Of a stretch of DNA of 64,000 nt, positions 32,650 through 43,229 are shown one piece after another (position 1 is the first letter of the stretch; the number at the start of each line of letters is the position of its first letter). The notes under the pieces were generated by a model, which had not been told where the DNA came from, made no database searches, and saw only the letters and a list, made by a program, of their open reading frames with translations. The stretch lies in contig JAJKFL010000014.1 in assembly GCA_021186555.1 (NCBI GenBank), positions 27,544,033 to 27,608,032 of the forward strand, in the 5' to 3' direction. The DNA is from Reticulitermes speratus (Eukaryota; Arthropoda; Insecta; Blattodea; Rhinotermitidae). The translations under genes were made by a program, and so were the position numbers.

Positions 32650-33240
32650 TATAATGCTTGATTAACACAAAAGTTACCCTACTTATTGAACATGCCGCGG
32701 AATTATTTCGGCAAAGAAACTTTCAGTTTCCAGCGTTCAAGAAATGCACCTTTGTCAAGTTTTACGTAAGTCTTACATACACGTTTTTTTTTTTTTTTTT
32801 TGCCAACAGCTCTGACCGCAGCGTAGATAAAAAGGTATGGAATTTTGTCTGTCATTAATAGTTTTTCCATAAAAATTAATTAATGGGCACAAGAGGCGTT
32901 TATGATCCATATTTTAAAGAACATAAACATTATCTGTATTCTTAGTGTTTTTTTATATATAAAGTATAAATCTTTTGAAGACTAGCTTTAATCTACATTA
33001 ATAGCGACTTGCGGCTTCTCACCACATGGACCCTGATGATGGGGGCAGAGCAGGGCTTCGCAACCTTGAATTTTAACCCGTCATTGACGCGGCTGATATC
33101 CCGAGAGCAGTTTAGTGAAGTCAGCGTTTGATTATTTTCTTTCTCAATTTTGTCATCTCTGTAAATACACATTTTCCCTCCTCTTCCGTGGATTCAGTAA
33201 AATCGTTTGTGTAAATAACAAGACGAACAATATAACCCAT
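32650..33240. other. Unassigned; T-rich tract near 32784-32801
   Basis: No gene or repeat family recognised. Confidence 0.4.
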
Positions 33241-33244
33241 CATG

Positions 33245-33517
33245 GTTTATTTTTTTCCTCCCAATGGCTCGACAGCCCGTTGGGGGCCTAGGCCGCCTCA
33301 TTTTTCGAGTCTTCACGATCACACACTTTTTAAACACACCACACTCGGTAGGACTCCTCTGGACGAGGGACCAGCTCTTCGCAGAGACCTCTACCTGAAA
33401 ACACACAACACTCACAAGAGACAGACATCCATGCCCTAGGCGGGATTCGAACCCACATTCCCAGTAAGCGAGCGGCCGTAGACCCATGCCTTAGACCGCG
33501 CAGCCACTGGGATCGGC
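33245..33517 (-). repeat. tRNA-derived SINE, family S1
   Basis: The minus strand begins 'gccgatcccagtggctgcgc', has the B box 'gggttcgaatccc' and ends in an A-rich tail near 33247. It matches the S1 copies at 35081 and 49506 throughout. The 8-bp repeat ccatcatg occurs at 33237-33244 and 33521-33528. It has no extra 3' flank in common with the 35/49 kb pair. Confidence 0.9.
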
Positions 33518-33529
33518 ACTCCATCATGT

Positions 33530-35010
33530 ACCTGGTAAAATAATGAACTGAATACCTGAAGGAAGAAGATTCGGGTGATGACGACGACGACGATGATTTT
33601 CATGATGATGATCATCGTCATATTTTTATCTGTCTTGTGATGTAGTTCTCCTAATGGAGGCAACGTCAGAGTTTTAGTCTATTTATTTATTGGTTATTGA
33701 AGACGTTGTTGGTAGCTCATATTAGGCCTATATAACATGAATATATTCGTGGAACGATACGTGAATAATAAAGTGGAAGGAATGTGTAAGGGGCGGCTGT
33801 GACCTAATTTGAGGCACTGCTCTAACAACTGCCTGAGATACTGTGGAGAATAGCGAAAATACCAGTGGTAACCGGTCTCTGTTTCTGAGTCGAAATTTGA
33901 ATCCGGGACTTCTGGAATACGAAACAGAATTGCTGACGTATGGACCCCGACGTCCTGTGCCACTTTTTATGAGAAATCGCTATCAGTTCAGAAGGTTTCC
34001 GATGAACAGATGATAAGTATGATAACTCGTCACTTCGGAATTTGTTCCGCGAATCCCCGAATACGGGGTAGGAACAAATGTTGCATCGTGATTGTTACAT
34101 GCCACCCACGTGCAACGCAATTGCCAGTGATGGATGGCTGCTGTTGCGACAGATTCCTCTTGAAACATGCCTGTCTTATTGGCCTGTCTGTCACTCGTTT
34201 TGAAACCGATAATAATTTAATTGCTGGTATTTCTCCATATGTTAACATATATTCCTCCTAAAGGAAAGGAAGATCGATACGGCATTGTGCCACATTTCGG
34301 AAATACGTAGTGCTGACTGTTAAAATCCATCGCCCAAATGTGACACCATTAACAACCGATTTATCCGAGATGTTGGTATGTTGTAATACGTGCCATTTAT
34401 CTGGTCTCTTAATACATGTATTTTATCTCCTTCCTCACCTTGACCTTTCTAGATGAAGCCAAGGAATATAATTGACTGGCAGAGATTGCTTAAAGGCACG
34501 TTTCAGGTTGATAAGATACTGCTGACAATGCTGTAATAGCATCTGATCTACATGGTGCCTCGTGCGTTTATCTGTTGTCACGACCTGTTTTAGTAGATGT
34601 CTTCATGTTATAGTTCGGTGACCCACTTGTGACATGGAACTAACGCGGAAGGCGAAAGGTGGCGGGCGATAAGAATGTAGGCCTACACGTACTGAAAGGA
34701 ACGAGATAGGCATTATAAATATAACAAGATACTGTAATCCGTCGGTGTCTGGACCTACGGACCTTGGTGGTTGGGGTCCCCGGATGGTCCAGGCAATTTC
34801 GGACCGAAAATAATCCTGTCATGCCTCGCGGTGATGGGCCAGTGGTCTACACCATCCTGGAGAAGCCTGAACGAGCGAATGCGTACTGAGACGCGTAGCG
34901 TAGGTGAACTGGAAAAAGGCAGAGACAGTCCTTGTATACCGCCTCCGCAGCAAGATGCTATCGCGCGAGTGTGGCAGTGCTGTCTAGCCTTCTGCAGTAC
35001 TTACCTTTCA

Positions 35011-35056
<46 letters not shown>

Positions 35057-35060
35057 TATA
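33530..35060. other. Unassigned; triplet-rich tracts
   Basis: Contains a (GAC/GAT)n-rich stretch at 33577-33622 and an (AAT)n microsatellite of about 44 bp at 35011-35054. Other sequence has no recognised content. Confidence 0.5.
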
Positions 35061-35080
35061 TGCTGTTAGGTACAGTATTT

Positions 35081-35814
35081 GCCGATCCCAGTGGCCGTGC
35101 AGTCTAAGGGGTGGGTCTTCGGCCGCTCGCTTACTAGGATCGTGGGTTCGAATCCCACCGGGGCATGGATGTCTGTCTCTTGTGAGTGTTGTGTGTTATC
35201 AGGTAGAGGTCTCTGCGACGAGCTGGTCCCTCGTCCAGAGGAGTCCTACCGACTGTGGTGTGTCTCAAATGTGTGTGACCATGAAACCTCGACGAAACGA
35301 GGAGGCCCAGGCCCATATAGGGCTGTCGAGCCATACAAAAAAAAAGTTTAAAGCAAAACAAGACCTAAGACCTGCTTAATGCGAAATTCGTTTGTGTTGT
35401 ATTCCACTTCCTAACATACATACGTGTATTTCATACGTCAATTTAACAATGTTCAGTCAACTATCGTCACTACACGAAATTATCTTTCTTTCGCCATGTT
35501 GTTACTTTTTAATTCGCCTAAACATTACCTTAATACGAGACGCATAATTTCAAAATGTCACCATACATAATTTCAGGGCAATGCAGTTAATGACTAGTAT
35601 TATTCTCATATCAGATGTTCACACGGTAATTATATATTACGCTTTTTCTTTTCTTGGCAATATGGTCTCCAATGGCACACTAACAAACAGTTTCAGAAAA
35701 CCGGTCAACTAGTTACATTTGACGAATTTTGACTGCATGACAGCGTTTAAGACTAAGCTATCGGAGGAATGGCTCTATCTAGGGACCAAATAGAAATACA
35801 CTATTAAAAAAAAA
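35081..35814 (+). mobile_element. SINE S1 plus 3'-transduced flank, retro-inserted
   Basis: The insertion begins at the first base of an S1 SINE (35081-35345: tRNA-like head with 'ggttcgaatcc' B box, body, A9). It continues without break for 460 bp (35346-35805) that are not SINE, then a 9 A tail (35806-35814). Flanking 12 bp repeats are ggtacagtattt (35069-35080) and ggtacattattt (35815-35826), 11 of 12 identical. The 725 bp before the tail match 49047-49772 in reverse orientation. It even carries one copy of the target duplication that flanks the SINE there, so this is the daughter locus. Confidence 0.93.
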
Positions 35815-35829
35815 GGTACATTATTTACT

Positions 35830-36770
35830 GTTTACGGAGTTATACCTAGCTTTGGGTGATGATTTTTTTTGTATTTTTTCTATACCATTGAGTTTCCCTT
35901 CGGTGTTCCAGATTCACGGGTAATCCGGACGACCCCTCCTCCATATAGTCCGGATTATTGAGGGACTATTGTACCTGGAGTTTGAATGGATAATTATTAA
36001 TATAAGCACCAAAATTTTGTCATCTCTTTTTTCCTAGCCTGACGTAAAATTTCTGAATACCCCAGAAAGAATATGGAAATCTAATGACGATCTGAGAGCA
36101 GAACAAATGCGATAAAGATTCTGATCTTTTGGAATTTGATACCTTGTAGTTTGGTAAACGAGTCCCAACGCTTTTGGAGGAATGTTCTGCTTCCACGACT
36201 GCTCCGTTCGAAATACTTATCATTCGCCACCCAGGATCATTTTCCTACCTTCTGAAACTGAAACTGCGTCGTTGACCAACGCAAGACTCAGACGACATAC
36301 TGATTTGAACGCGCAGTGAATTTATTTGACATTCACATAACGTGATCGTTTTCAGTGACTCGCAGTAGGAGCTCGTGCTGGCGATTATGAGTCACGATTT
36401 ATGTGTGACCAACATAATATTAGGATTCGTAAGAAGATAATTTAGATTCAACTAATTCAAAGCACTTTACTAATGTGGAAAATTACGTGAGCCAAGACAA
36501 TGGATATTGGGTTATTTATTCATTACGTTCACTGCTTTCTTCCAAGCGTGCTGTTTTAGTATGAGAGAAACCTCAGGGTAAACCATACAACTGTTTCCAG
36601 TTTCGTATGATGAGTAATTCGAATTTGTAGTGATTGTATTATAAGAATTTGTGGCAACGAATCAGAAGTTAGTTCCCGGCGTGAAATAGGAACGTTTACT
36701 TTGCCCATCATTTTGACACACTGAACCCAAGAACTCGCTGCACTGTTGCGGTAACTGTATGAGTTGCATA
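35830..36770. other. Unassigned sequence
   Basis: No gene or repeat family recognised. Confidence 0.4.
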
Positions 36771-36772
36771 GT

Positions 36773-37150
36773 GAACACGAATGGAGCTGAGTCTGTCTTG
36801 AGAAACTGATAGTTGTTTAGGTAACCAAAGAATTCTCTGAATTTAATGGAACGCGACGGTTTACTGCCGTGTAGTCGCCCTCCCACACTGGTCCGAATCC
36901 TGAGTCGGATGTGCCCAGTCCTCACCCCCTCCCCACAGTTCTGTTTAAGATCCATTTTAATATTACCGTCCCATCTACGCGTAGTTTTTTCAAGTGATCT
37001 CTGCCCTTCAGATTTTCCCAACAAAATGTAATATGTACGAGTATTTCTGTTCTCTCCCATGCATGCCACATGCCCATCCCTTCTCCATTCCGTCTCACAC
37101 TCCTTGATTTGATGATCCGAATTGTGCTTGTCAAGGACTATGAATCAAGG
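36773..37150 (-). mobile_element. LINE 3' fragment (RTE-like)
   Basis: Minus strand, same order of motifs as 42838-43225: plus-strand 'gaatggagctgagtctgtct', 'cgtcccatctacgcg', 'gccacatgcccatcccttct' and 'tgatttgatgatccg'. Frames are broken. Only the last ~380 bp of the element are present. Confidence 0.75.
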
Positions 37151-37340
37151 AGCATCTCATTATGTACTTTTCACCGGCGTCATAAAATTTTAATACCATA
37201 TTTTAACGAATATCATCCCGTTGTGCTATATATTTAATTACAATGTTATTTCATGTTTCTGGTTGAAGTACTTGGTAAAAATTTACAGTAGGCGTAGATA
37301 AAGTTACCATTAATTTTAGGCTTCCGCCGCGATGTTGATG

Positions 37341-37656
37341 GGGCACGTGGTGGCGCAGTTGGTTGAGGCACTGCACTACAAGCCGGAAGGTCGCGGGTTC
37401 GATTCCCGATTGTGTCATTGGAATTCTTCATTGACATAATCCTTCCGGCCGCGCTATGGACCTGGGGTCGACTCAGCCTCTAATAGAACTGAGTACCGGG
37501 AATATTCCCTGGGGGGTAAAGGCTGCCGGTGCGTAGGGCTGACAACCTTACCACCTTCATGTGCCGATTGTCTAGTAATCTGGGAGCCTCAACCTCCTGG
37601 AACCCTAAGGGCCTGTCCAGGCCTGTAATGGGATTGCTTTACCTTTACCTTTACCT
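37341..37656 (+). repeat. tRNA-derived SINE, family S4, full length
   Basis: Head 'ggcacgtggtggcgcagttg' with A-box region, B box 'gggttcgattccc', body, and a tail of TTTACC units ('tttacctttacctttacct'). Perfect 16 bp target duplication cgccgcgatgttgatg at 37325-37340 and 37657-37672. It is inserted in a family R inverted repeat, so it is younger than that element. Confidence 0.95.
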
Positions 37657-37763
37657 CGCCGCGATGTTGATGAGATCTGCGCTCTTCTGGGATATTACGC
37701 GGCGTCGTGTGGTAATTGTTTACCGACGTTTCGGGACAACGTATCAGTCCCATCTCTTGACCC

Positions 37764-37800
37764 TTGAAGATGGGACCGATACTTTGTCCCGAAACGAAGG
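37764..37800 (+). ncRNA. Hammerhead-like motif with altered core
   Basis: Plus strand: UUGAAGA (37764-37770), U, stem II GGGAC/GUCCC (5 bp), GAAA (37791-37794), CGAAGG. The geometry is that of a hammerhead, but the first core base expected to be C is U. The same motif appears inverted at 37729-37762 and in the 16.85-17.0 kb element. It is probably inactive in this form. Confidence 0.4.
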
Positions 37801-37869
37801 TAAACAATTACCACACGACGCCGCGTATTATCCCAGAAGAGCGCAGATCTCAACTTACCATTGAACACT

Positions 37870-39330
37870 ATCCGCTTGACCGTGTGATTCCTATTTTTAA
37901 CTGAGAGTCTATGGGAAGACAGTAGATTTATCTACGTTTTTTCACGTTTTGTAGCGTTTTCGAGAAAACGCAACTACCGTAAAATCGGATCATGTGGCCT
38001 ATCTGCAGTACAGTTGCATCATAGCGAAAGAAATATAATTCCTACAGCAAAGTGTGATAATTCCGTGCACTTGTAATCCTTATCTTTTTGGTAAACTGGA
38101 ATGTACTGCTTTAGAACCGGTTGTGTGCTAAATAAAGAGAAACTAGCGTTTTTAAGTACGAAGGAACAAGAACACAATTTTCGTAGATTTTATATTGAAT
38201 CTGAGGATGGAACAATCACAGCAGCTGATCACCTCAGTAAGTATAACGCATGTAGTTATGCTATGCTACTACATGTCTTCCTATTAAAGACATTATTTGG
38301 TCTCAAGGCTACCACTACGGATAACAGTCTCGTGGGATGTGAGGCCATGTAGTTCGGTAGATAGGTGCCATTATTTCGGAGGATGCCGCTGCCTGTGCTG
38401 TAAAATCTGCTAATAGCAGATACCTAGGGGGAGAGCTGTTTTTGTTTCCTTCAGTTCTTATTACAGGTTGGGGAACACTAAATACAAAAATGTATACGAC
38501 CTGTGTTTATGACCCAAATCGCAAGTTAGAGATTTATGATACATGTGCATATTTTATGTTACTGAGTAATATGCGTTTTTTAGTTCTTGTTCCTCACGCG
38601 TTCGCAACGAAACAGCGTACCATGTCTGTGTGTGCGTGTGTAAGTACTGAGAACGGCTGAACGGATTTTCAGAACATTTTATAATGGGGGTTATTACTAC
38701 TTTTTTTCACATTCCAGTTTTTTTCACTTGACACTTTACTCGAAGGCCAATGTGCATTTCTGCACCGTTCTCCAGCGTCAACTTTTTAAATATTTATGGA
38801 GGAAAAAGTTTGGAACGAAGTTGTGTAGAGATAAATGAAGCCCATACCGCCTACGGACAGACAGTATTGGTTATCGCCGGATTGAACACTGTAGAGTGGG
38901 CAGCATCAGCGGTCCCTACGCGGCATATTTGCCACATAAATGAGAGAAGGAGTACAAACGTACCAGAACTGCTGCGCTATGCGTACATTTCCTGACGCAT
39001 CACTTTTACAGTAGTATCCCATAAATTTATTTTGTTGACGATCAGACTTCGTCCTGTCCGTCTGTAACAAGAATGTTTCTCCTCATACATATTCAAGCCA
39101 ACTGTTCTGTGATAAATTTTTTATTTTCCTTTTTTTCTGTGTCTTAACGGCAATTTTGCCTCATTTTTCGCTGTGATTTGTATCTTCGCAACCATAGAAA
39201 CCTATTCACAAGTTCCGCTTAATTCGTGCTCTGTTTTATACGTTTTATTACTATTTTCTTTGTAGTCGCAAGAATGAGATTTGAAGTTTTGACAGTTGTG
39301 AAAATTCATATTCTCTTTTTGTGGGTTATG
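37870..39330. other. Unassigned sequence
   Basis: No recognised gene. An 83-codon frame at 38101-38352 has no family I know. A weak resemblance exists between 38930-39000 and 42335-42400. Confidence 0.35.
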
Positions 39331-39332
39331 AT

Positions 39333-39495
39333 CAGGGGTGTACAAATCCCGTGCGCCAGATGGCTGTGACGACTAAATTTTCTACGGTGGTGCCTAATAC
39401 GTGCGGATCATCAATATGAAACTTGATCCATATCACTCTTCTGGCGCCTAAAATTGAGGTGGCCCCTAGATATTTGGAAAAATTGTGCACCCCTG
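39333..39495. mobile_element. hAT-type MITE, family M1
   Basis: A 163 bp element with inverted ends 'caggggtgtacaaatccc' and 'aaaaattgtgcacccctg', the cleanest ends of the family. Flanking octamers (gttatgat, attgtaac) do not match as a target duplication, so flank loss or mutation is likely. Confidence 0.8.
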
Positions 39496-39499
39496 ATTG

Positions 39500-41320
39500 T
39501 AACACCGTATAGTCTGGTAGAATTAACATAATTGCAACCATATTCAGAGTAGGATTGGGGCAGTATTTCCCTCCGGATTGTTGATTACGTGCCAGACAAA
39601 ACGGTCTCATAACCTAGGAGTAGAAGAACACACTGAGTACGCAAGATGTTGCAAGAGACTGGATTTTAAAATGCAAGATTTTTACTTCAGCAGACATGCA
39701 GATCCTTTTAACCTTCGTTCTATGTTGACTCTAAAATTAAGTACGCCTGAAGTAAGTATCTTCGTGCTACTGCACCAGTCCCCATGGTTGCTGGGAGCTC
39801 GTGATAAGCGCAGACCAAAATCAACTTGTTTACCGCCGTTGGGTTGTGAAATAGGCGCGTAGCGTTGCAGCGTCTTATCGGAGCAGCCGGCCTGCTGATA
39901 CGAGTAACTGTGACACGGCCTGGGTCTTGGCGTTGAGCAATGACGAGGAGCATGTCATTCCATTCATTGGGACCTGCTGTCACGGAACGAACAATACATG
40001 CCATTATTCTTATCAGATGAGGGAATTTCTGTTAGTTGCGTTCCGAAATTGCGAAAACCTGCGTAATGGCGAGCTTTATAAATTATGCTCTTAACCAGAT
40101 ATTATTACAGCGGTCAAATCGAGGAGGACGGAATGGGCAGGGCATGTAGTACGCCTGGAAAAAGTGAGAAATGCATAATAGACCTTTAGCTACGAATCTG
40201 GAAGTGAACTGGAATATAGAATAATATGGGATATAGCACAGTAGTCATCATTTTGAATAGGCCTACCACATAGCGTTACATTCAAGGACTCCGAATTTTT
40301 TTCCACACAGTGCACCTTTGCGTTTCGTATAATCCTCACAACAAACAGTGATTAGTTCAATACACATCATTAATGGTCTGTCTTGGTAATGGGGACTACG
40401 TATTCGGTGAGGTATGAAGGTGGTTTTTGAATGCCATTTGGATGAATTTGTGTTTCAAAGGGTTAAAGTCAGTTTTAAAGCTGTAAGGTGTGATGATTTC
40501 ACTCAGGATGGAGTCCAACGATGTGACTCTTAATTAACCTTGTGGTACTGTGAAAGAAAGGGGATTTATGGACCAAATTGTCATCTGTCCACTGATACGT
40601 TACTCCGTGTTGTTAGTTAATGGACTGTGTACAAAGATATTACACCAATGTCTAGGCAAAAACGCAAACTTCATTTGTATGCAGTTTTTTTTAATATGTC
40701 TTGTACAACTTGTTAAAAGTATTGCCTTATGTTTGAAAACCAACAGTTTCTTCATAACAACGCTAATTAAATACTATATGATGAAATATATAGTTTCAAG
40801 GACCTTCTGCAGAAAAAATGTATATAGTACGTGTTTAAGAATTCCTATTCGTGCTGTTTTGCGCAGAATCGGACGCAACGTCTTCAGACGAGACTAACCG
40901 ATTGCGCAAGAGTTCGGCTTTATATGGCCTCAATTTTGGTGTTATCTGCTGCTTCTTTTCTCGTGATATAGTTGAATGTCTGGGGAATTGCGCATTCAAA
41001 GGGGCTAATTGTCCATCTCCCGGATTATAGATGAATGAATATAGAGCTTTGGTGGTATGATAATTGACAAGGGAAAATCAAGGAATTTGATTATACATCT
41101 ACCTGAGAACCTAACATTTAAGTAATAAAACTTGCCGCCCGTCTTACGCCTGTCGAGAGTGGTCAGTTTGTGTTCTGCAGGATGTCGTTCAACCCGTAGA
41201 TTCAGTACGAAATGTATGGAACGTATGTTATTATTTACGTAATTTAAAGCCTACACAGCGACTGAATTCAATAAAACTTTCTCAGGCTAGCAGCCGCGTT
41301 GGGTGGTCGGATGGCAAGCA
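39500..41320. other. Unassigned sequence
   Basis: No gene or repeat family recognised; the 115-codon frame at 40550-40897 is AT-rich and has no known motif. Confidence 0.4.
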
Positions 41321-41332
41321 GGCGAGTGTTTC

Positions 41333-41741
41333 GAGAACAGAGATGGTTCTCGAAACGTTCGTTCACTTGTGAGAACAGAGATGGTTCTCGAAACGTTCGT
41401 TCACTTGCGAGGACAGAGATGGTTCTCGAAATGTTCGTTTACTTGCGAGAACAGAGATGGTTCTCGAAACGTTCGTTCACTTGCGAGGACAGAGATGGTT
41501 CTCGAAACGTTCGTTTACTTGAGATAACAGAAATGTTCTCGAAACGTTCGTTACTTGCGATAACAGAGATGGTTCTCGAAATGTTCGTTTACTTGCGAGA
41601 ACAGAGATGGTTCTCGAAACGTTCGTTCACTTGCGAGGACAGAGATGGTTCTCGAAACGTTCGTTTACTTGAGATAACAGAAATGGTTCGCGAAACGTTC
41701 ATTTACTTGCGATAACAGAGATGGTTCTCGAAATGTTGGTG
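41333..41741 (+). repeat. 38 bp minisatellite, ~10.8 units, higher-order pattern
   Basis: Units start at 41333, 41371, 41409, 41447, 41485, 41523, 41559, 41597, 41635, 41673 and 41711. A unit contains GAGAACAGAGATGGTTCTC, an inverted repeat of 6 bp arms, and an AACGTT core. Variants (gagaac/gaggac/gataac; aaacg/aaatg) recur with a period of four units (150 bp): units 4-7 match units 8-11. The unit is not a multiple of three, so an open frame across it repeats in rotating frames and is unlikely to be a gene. Confidence 0.95.
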
Positions 41742-41744
41742 TAT

Positions 41745-42830
41745 TCGCCTTTCAACCACCTGAAGCGGCTGCTGGCCCGAGAAAGGTTTATATTCTCGTT
41801 CTTTCATTAGTGAATAACTTGAAGTACGCGTGTTTTAACTGAAGCTGCTATATTTTCGACTCAGTAGAATAAAGTAAGTTTTGAACATGATGGCAGGTTT
41901 TTTTCGCAGACTGTTACAGTGGTTACGTATTAGGATCGAATATTTTGGTGTAGTGGTGACATTATAGGCATGTCTTTGAAAAGTAGGTCTACTCATTTAA
42001 AATTTTGGGCACTTTTGTGGGGTTTTTCTCAGTCTCCAAGTATATTCCCCTCTGAAGATAGAGGGAGTATGTTCCTCTGAAGTGTGAAAATCTTATAGAT
42101 CACAACATTGTCACAACTGAGATGAAATCCCCAAAAATTTGATATGGGTTGTCGTGAACATCTTAAATCCTGCAGCCTCGAATTTGTTATGATACTGTAT
42201 TTACATGGGCATACTTGGCTTCCGAGAAATTATTTTGGAAGCTTTTAACGCGTTTCTTAATGAAAGCACCCATTCTTTCTAGGGTTTTTATTAAGGTAAA
42301 AATTTAGAGATAATTAAACAAAAAAGAGGATAATGAATGTGCCAGAATTTTTGCGCTACGTCTGCATTCTCTAATCCAGTGGTATTCTGTCTTCCGCAGA
42401 CGTGCGACATTCAAGGGTTCCGTAAACACATCCTTTGTAATGGAACTGGGCGATATAATTTGGATTTTTTAATTACAGTTTTTGTTTTCATCCCAATGTG
42501 TTGCGTAATCGGTGCTGGGTTTATTTTCAGTGTAAATCGCCAATAATAATCTTTTCATAAATTTTCATAAGTATGTTATTTTTAAAATAAAATTTTGTTT
42601 AAAAAAGTTTTGTCTGATTTTTGCACCTACAGTGTACACTTTTGCTTTAGATTGGTTTCGCGAAAATTTAGATGTAGTCACAAGGGTATCACTGATATTA
42701 ATAATTTGAAGACCGCTGTTCTAACCTATTTCTTTCAGTAAATATTCTATGGGAGATTCCGTATTTTCTGAAACCACTCTGTGGGAGGGCTGACAGTATC
42801 CGAGTACGCATAAGTAAGTAACGAACTCAT
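41745..42830. other. Unassigned sequence
   Basis: No recognised gene or repeat. Confidence 0.4.
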
Positions 42831-42837
42831 TCACAAA

Positions 42838-43225
42838 CTCCATGGAGCTAAGTCTGTCTTGAGAAGCTAACATTTCATCGTCTAGTCAAGAAATGTCCCG
42901 CATTTTATTGAACCCGAAGATTCATTGACAGGTACGCAAGAGCCCACCAACTTCCCTATCCTGAGAAAGATGTATCCAGTTCACGGCCTCCCACCTTATT
43001 CCTTTAAGATTGTTTTTAACATTATCCCCCCATCTACGCCTAGGTCTTTCAAGTGTTTTTTTTCCATCTGGGTTTCCCTTCTCCATTTGTGCCACATGCC
43101 CCACCCATTTCATGTTGCTTGGCTTGATCACCTTAATCATGTTTGGTAAGGAGTAAATATCACGAAGCTTCTCATTATGCAATTTTCTCCATCCTCCTGC
43201 TATTTTCACCCTCTTGGGCCCAAAT
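42838..43225 (-). mobile_element. LINE 3' fragment (RTE-like), reverse transcriptase C-terminus
   Basis: The minus frame gives WRKLHNEKLRDIYSLPNMIK, then MKWVGHVAQMEKG and GKKTLERPRRRWGDNVKNNL. These match the conserved C-terminal tail of non-LTR retrotransposon proteins common in insects. The enzymatic domains are missing (5' truncation). The 3' end lies near 42838. Confidence 0.85.
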
Positions 43226-43229
43226 TCCG

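Larger units (their letters stand above)
37316..37862. repeat. Inverted-repeat element, family R, interrupted by a SINE
   Basis: The left arm (about 37673-37757) and right arm (37765-37855) are near-perfect complements starting 'gagatctgcgctcttctggg'. The outer 'aggcttccgccgc' (37319-37331) is shared with 16782-16796 and is separated from the rest by the SINE at 37341-37656. Removing that SINE and one duplication restores continuity. The centre carries hammerhead-like sequences on both strands. Confidence 0.85.

Noticed and set aside
33040-33075. CUGAUGA at 33044 suggesting another hammerhead
   Set aside because: No GAAA box or stem II follows within a workable distance.
34771-35379. 202-codon frame on the plus strand
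   Set aside because: Includes the (AAT)n microsatellite read as poly-Asn and a SINE; not a gene.
41299-41715. 138-codon frame across the minisatellite
   Set aside because: The 38 bp unit rotates the frame, producing apparent repeats without stops; an artefact of the array.
38930-42410. Weak similarity between 38930-39000 and 42335-42400
   Set aside because: Only short interrupted matches; boundaries could not be defined by eye.
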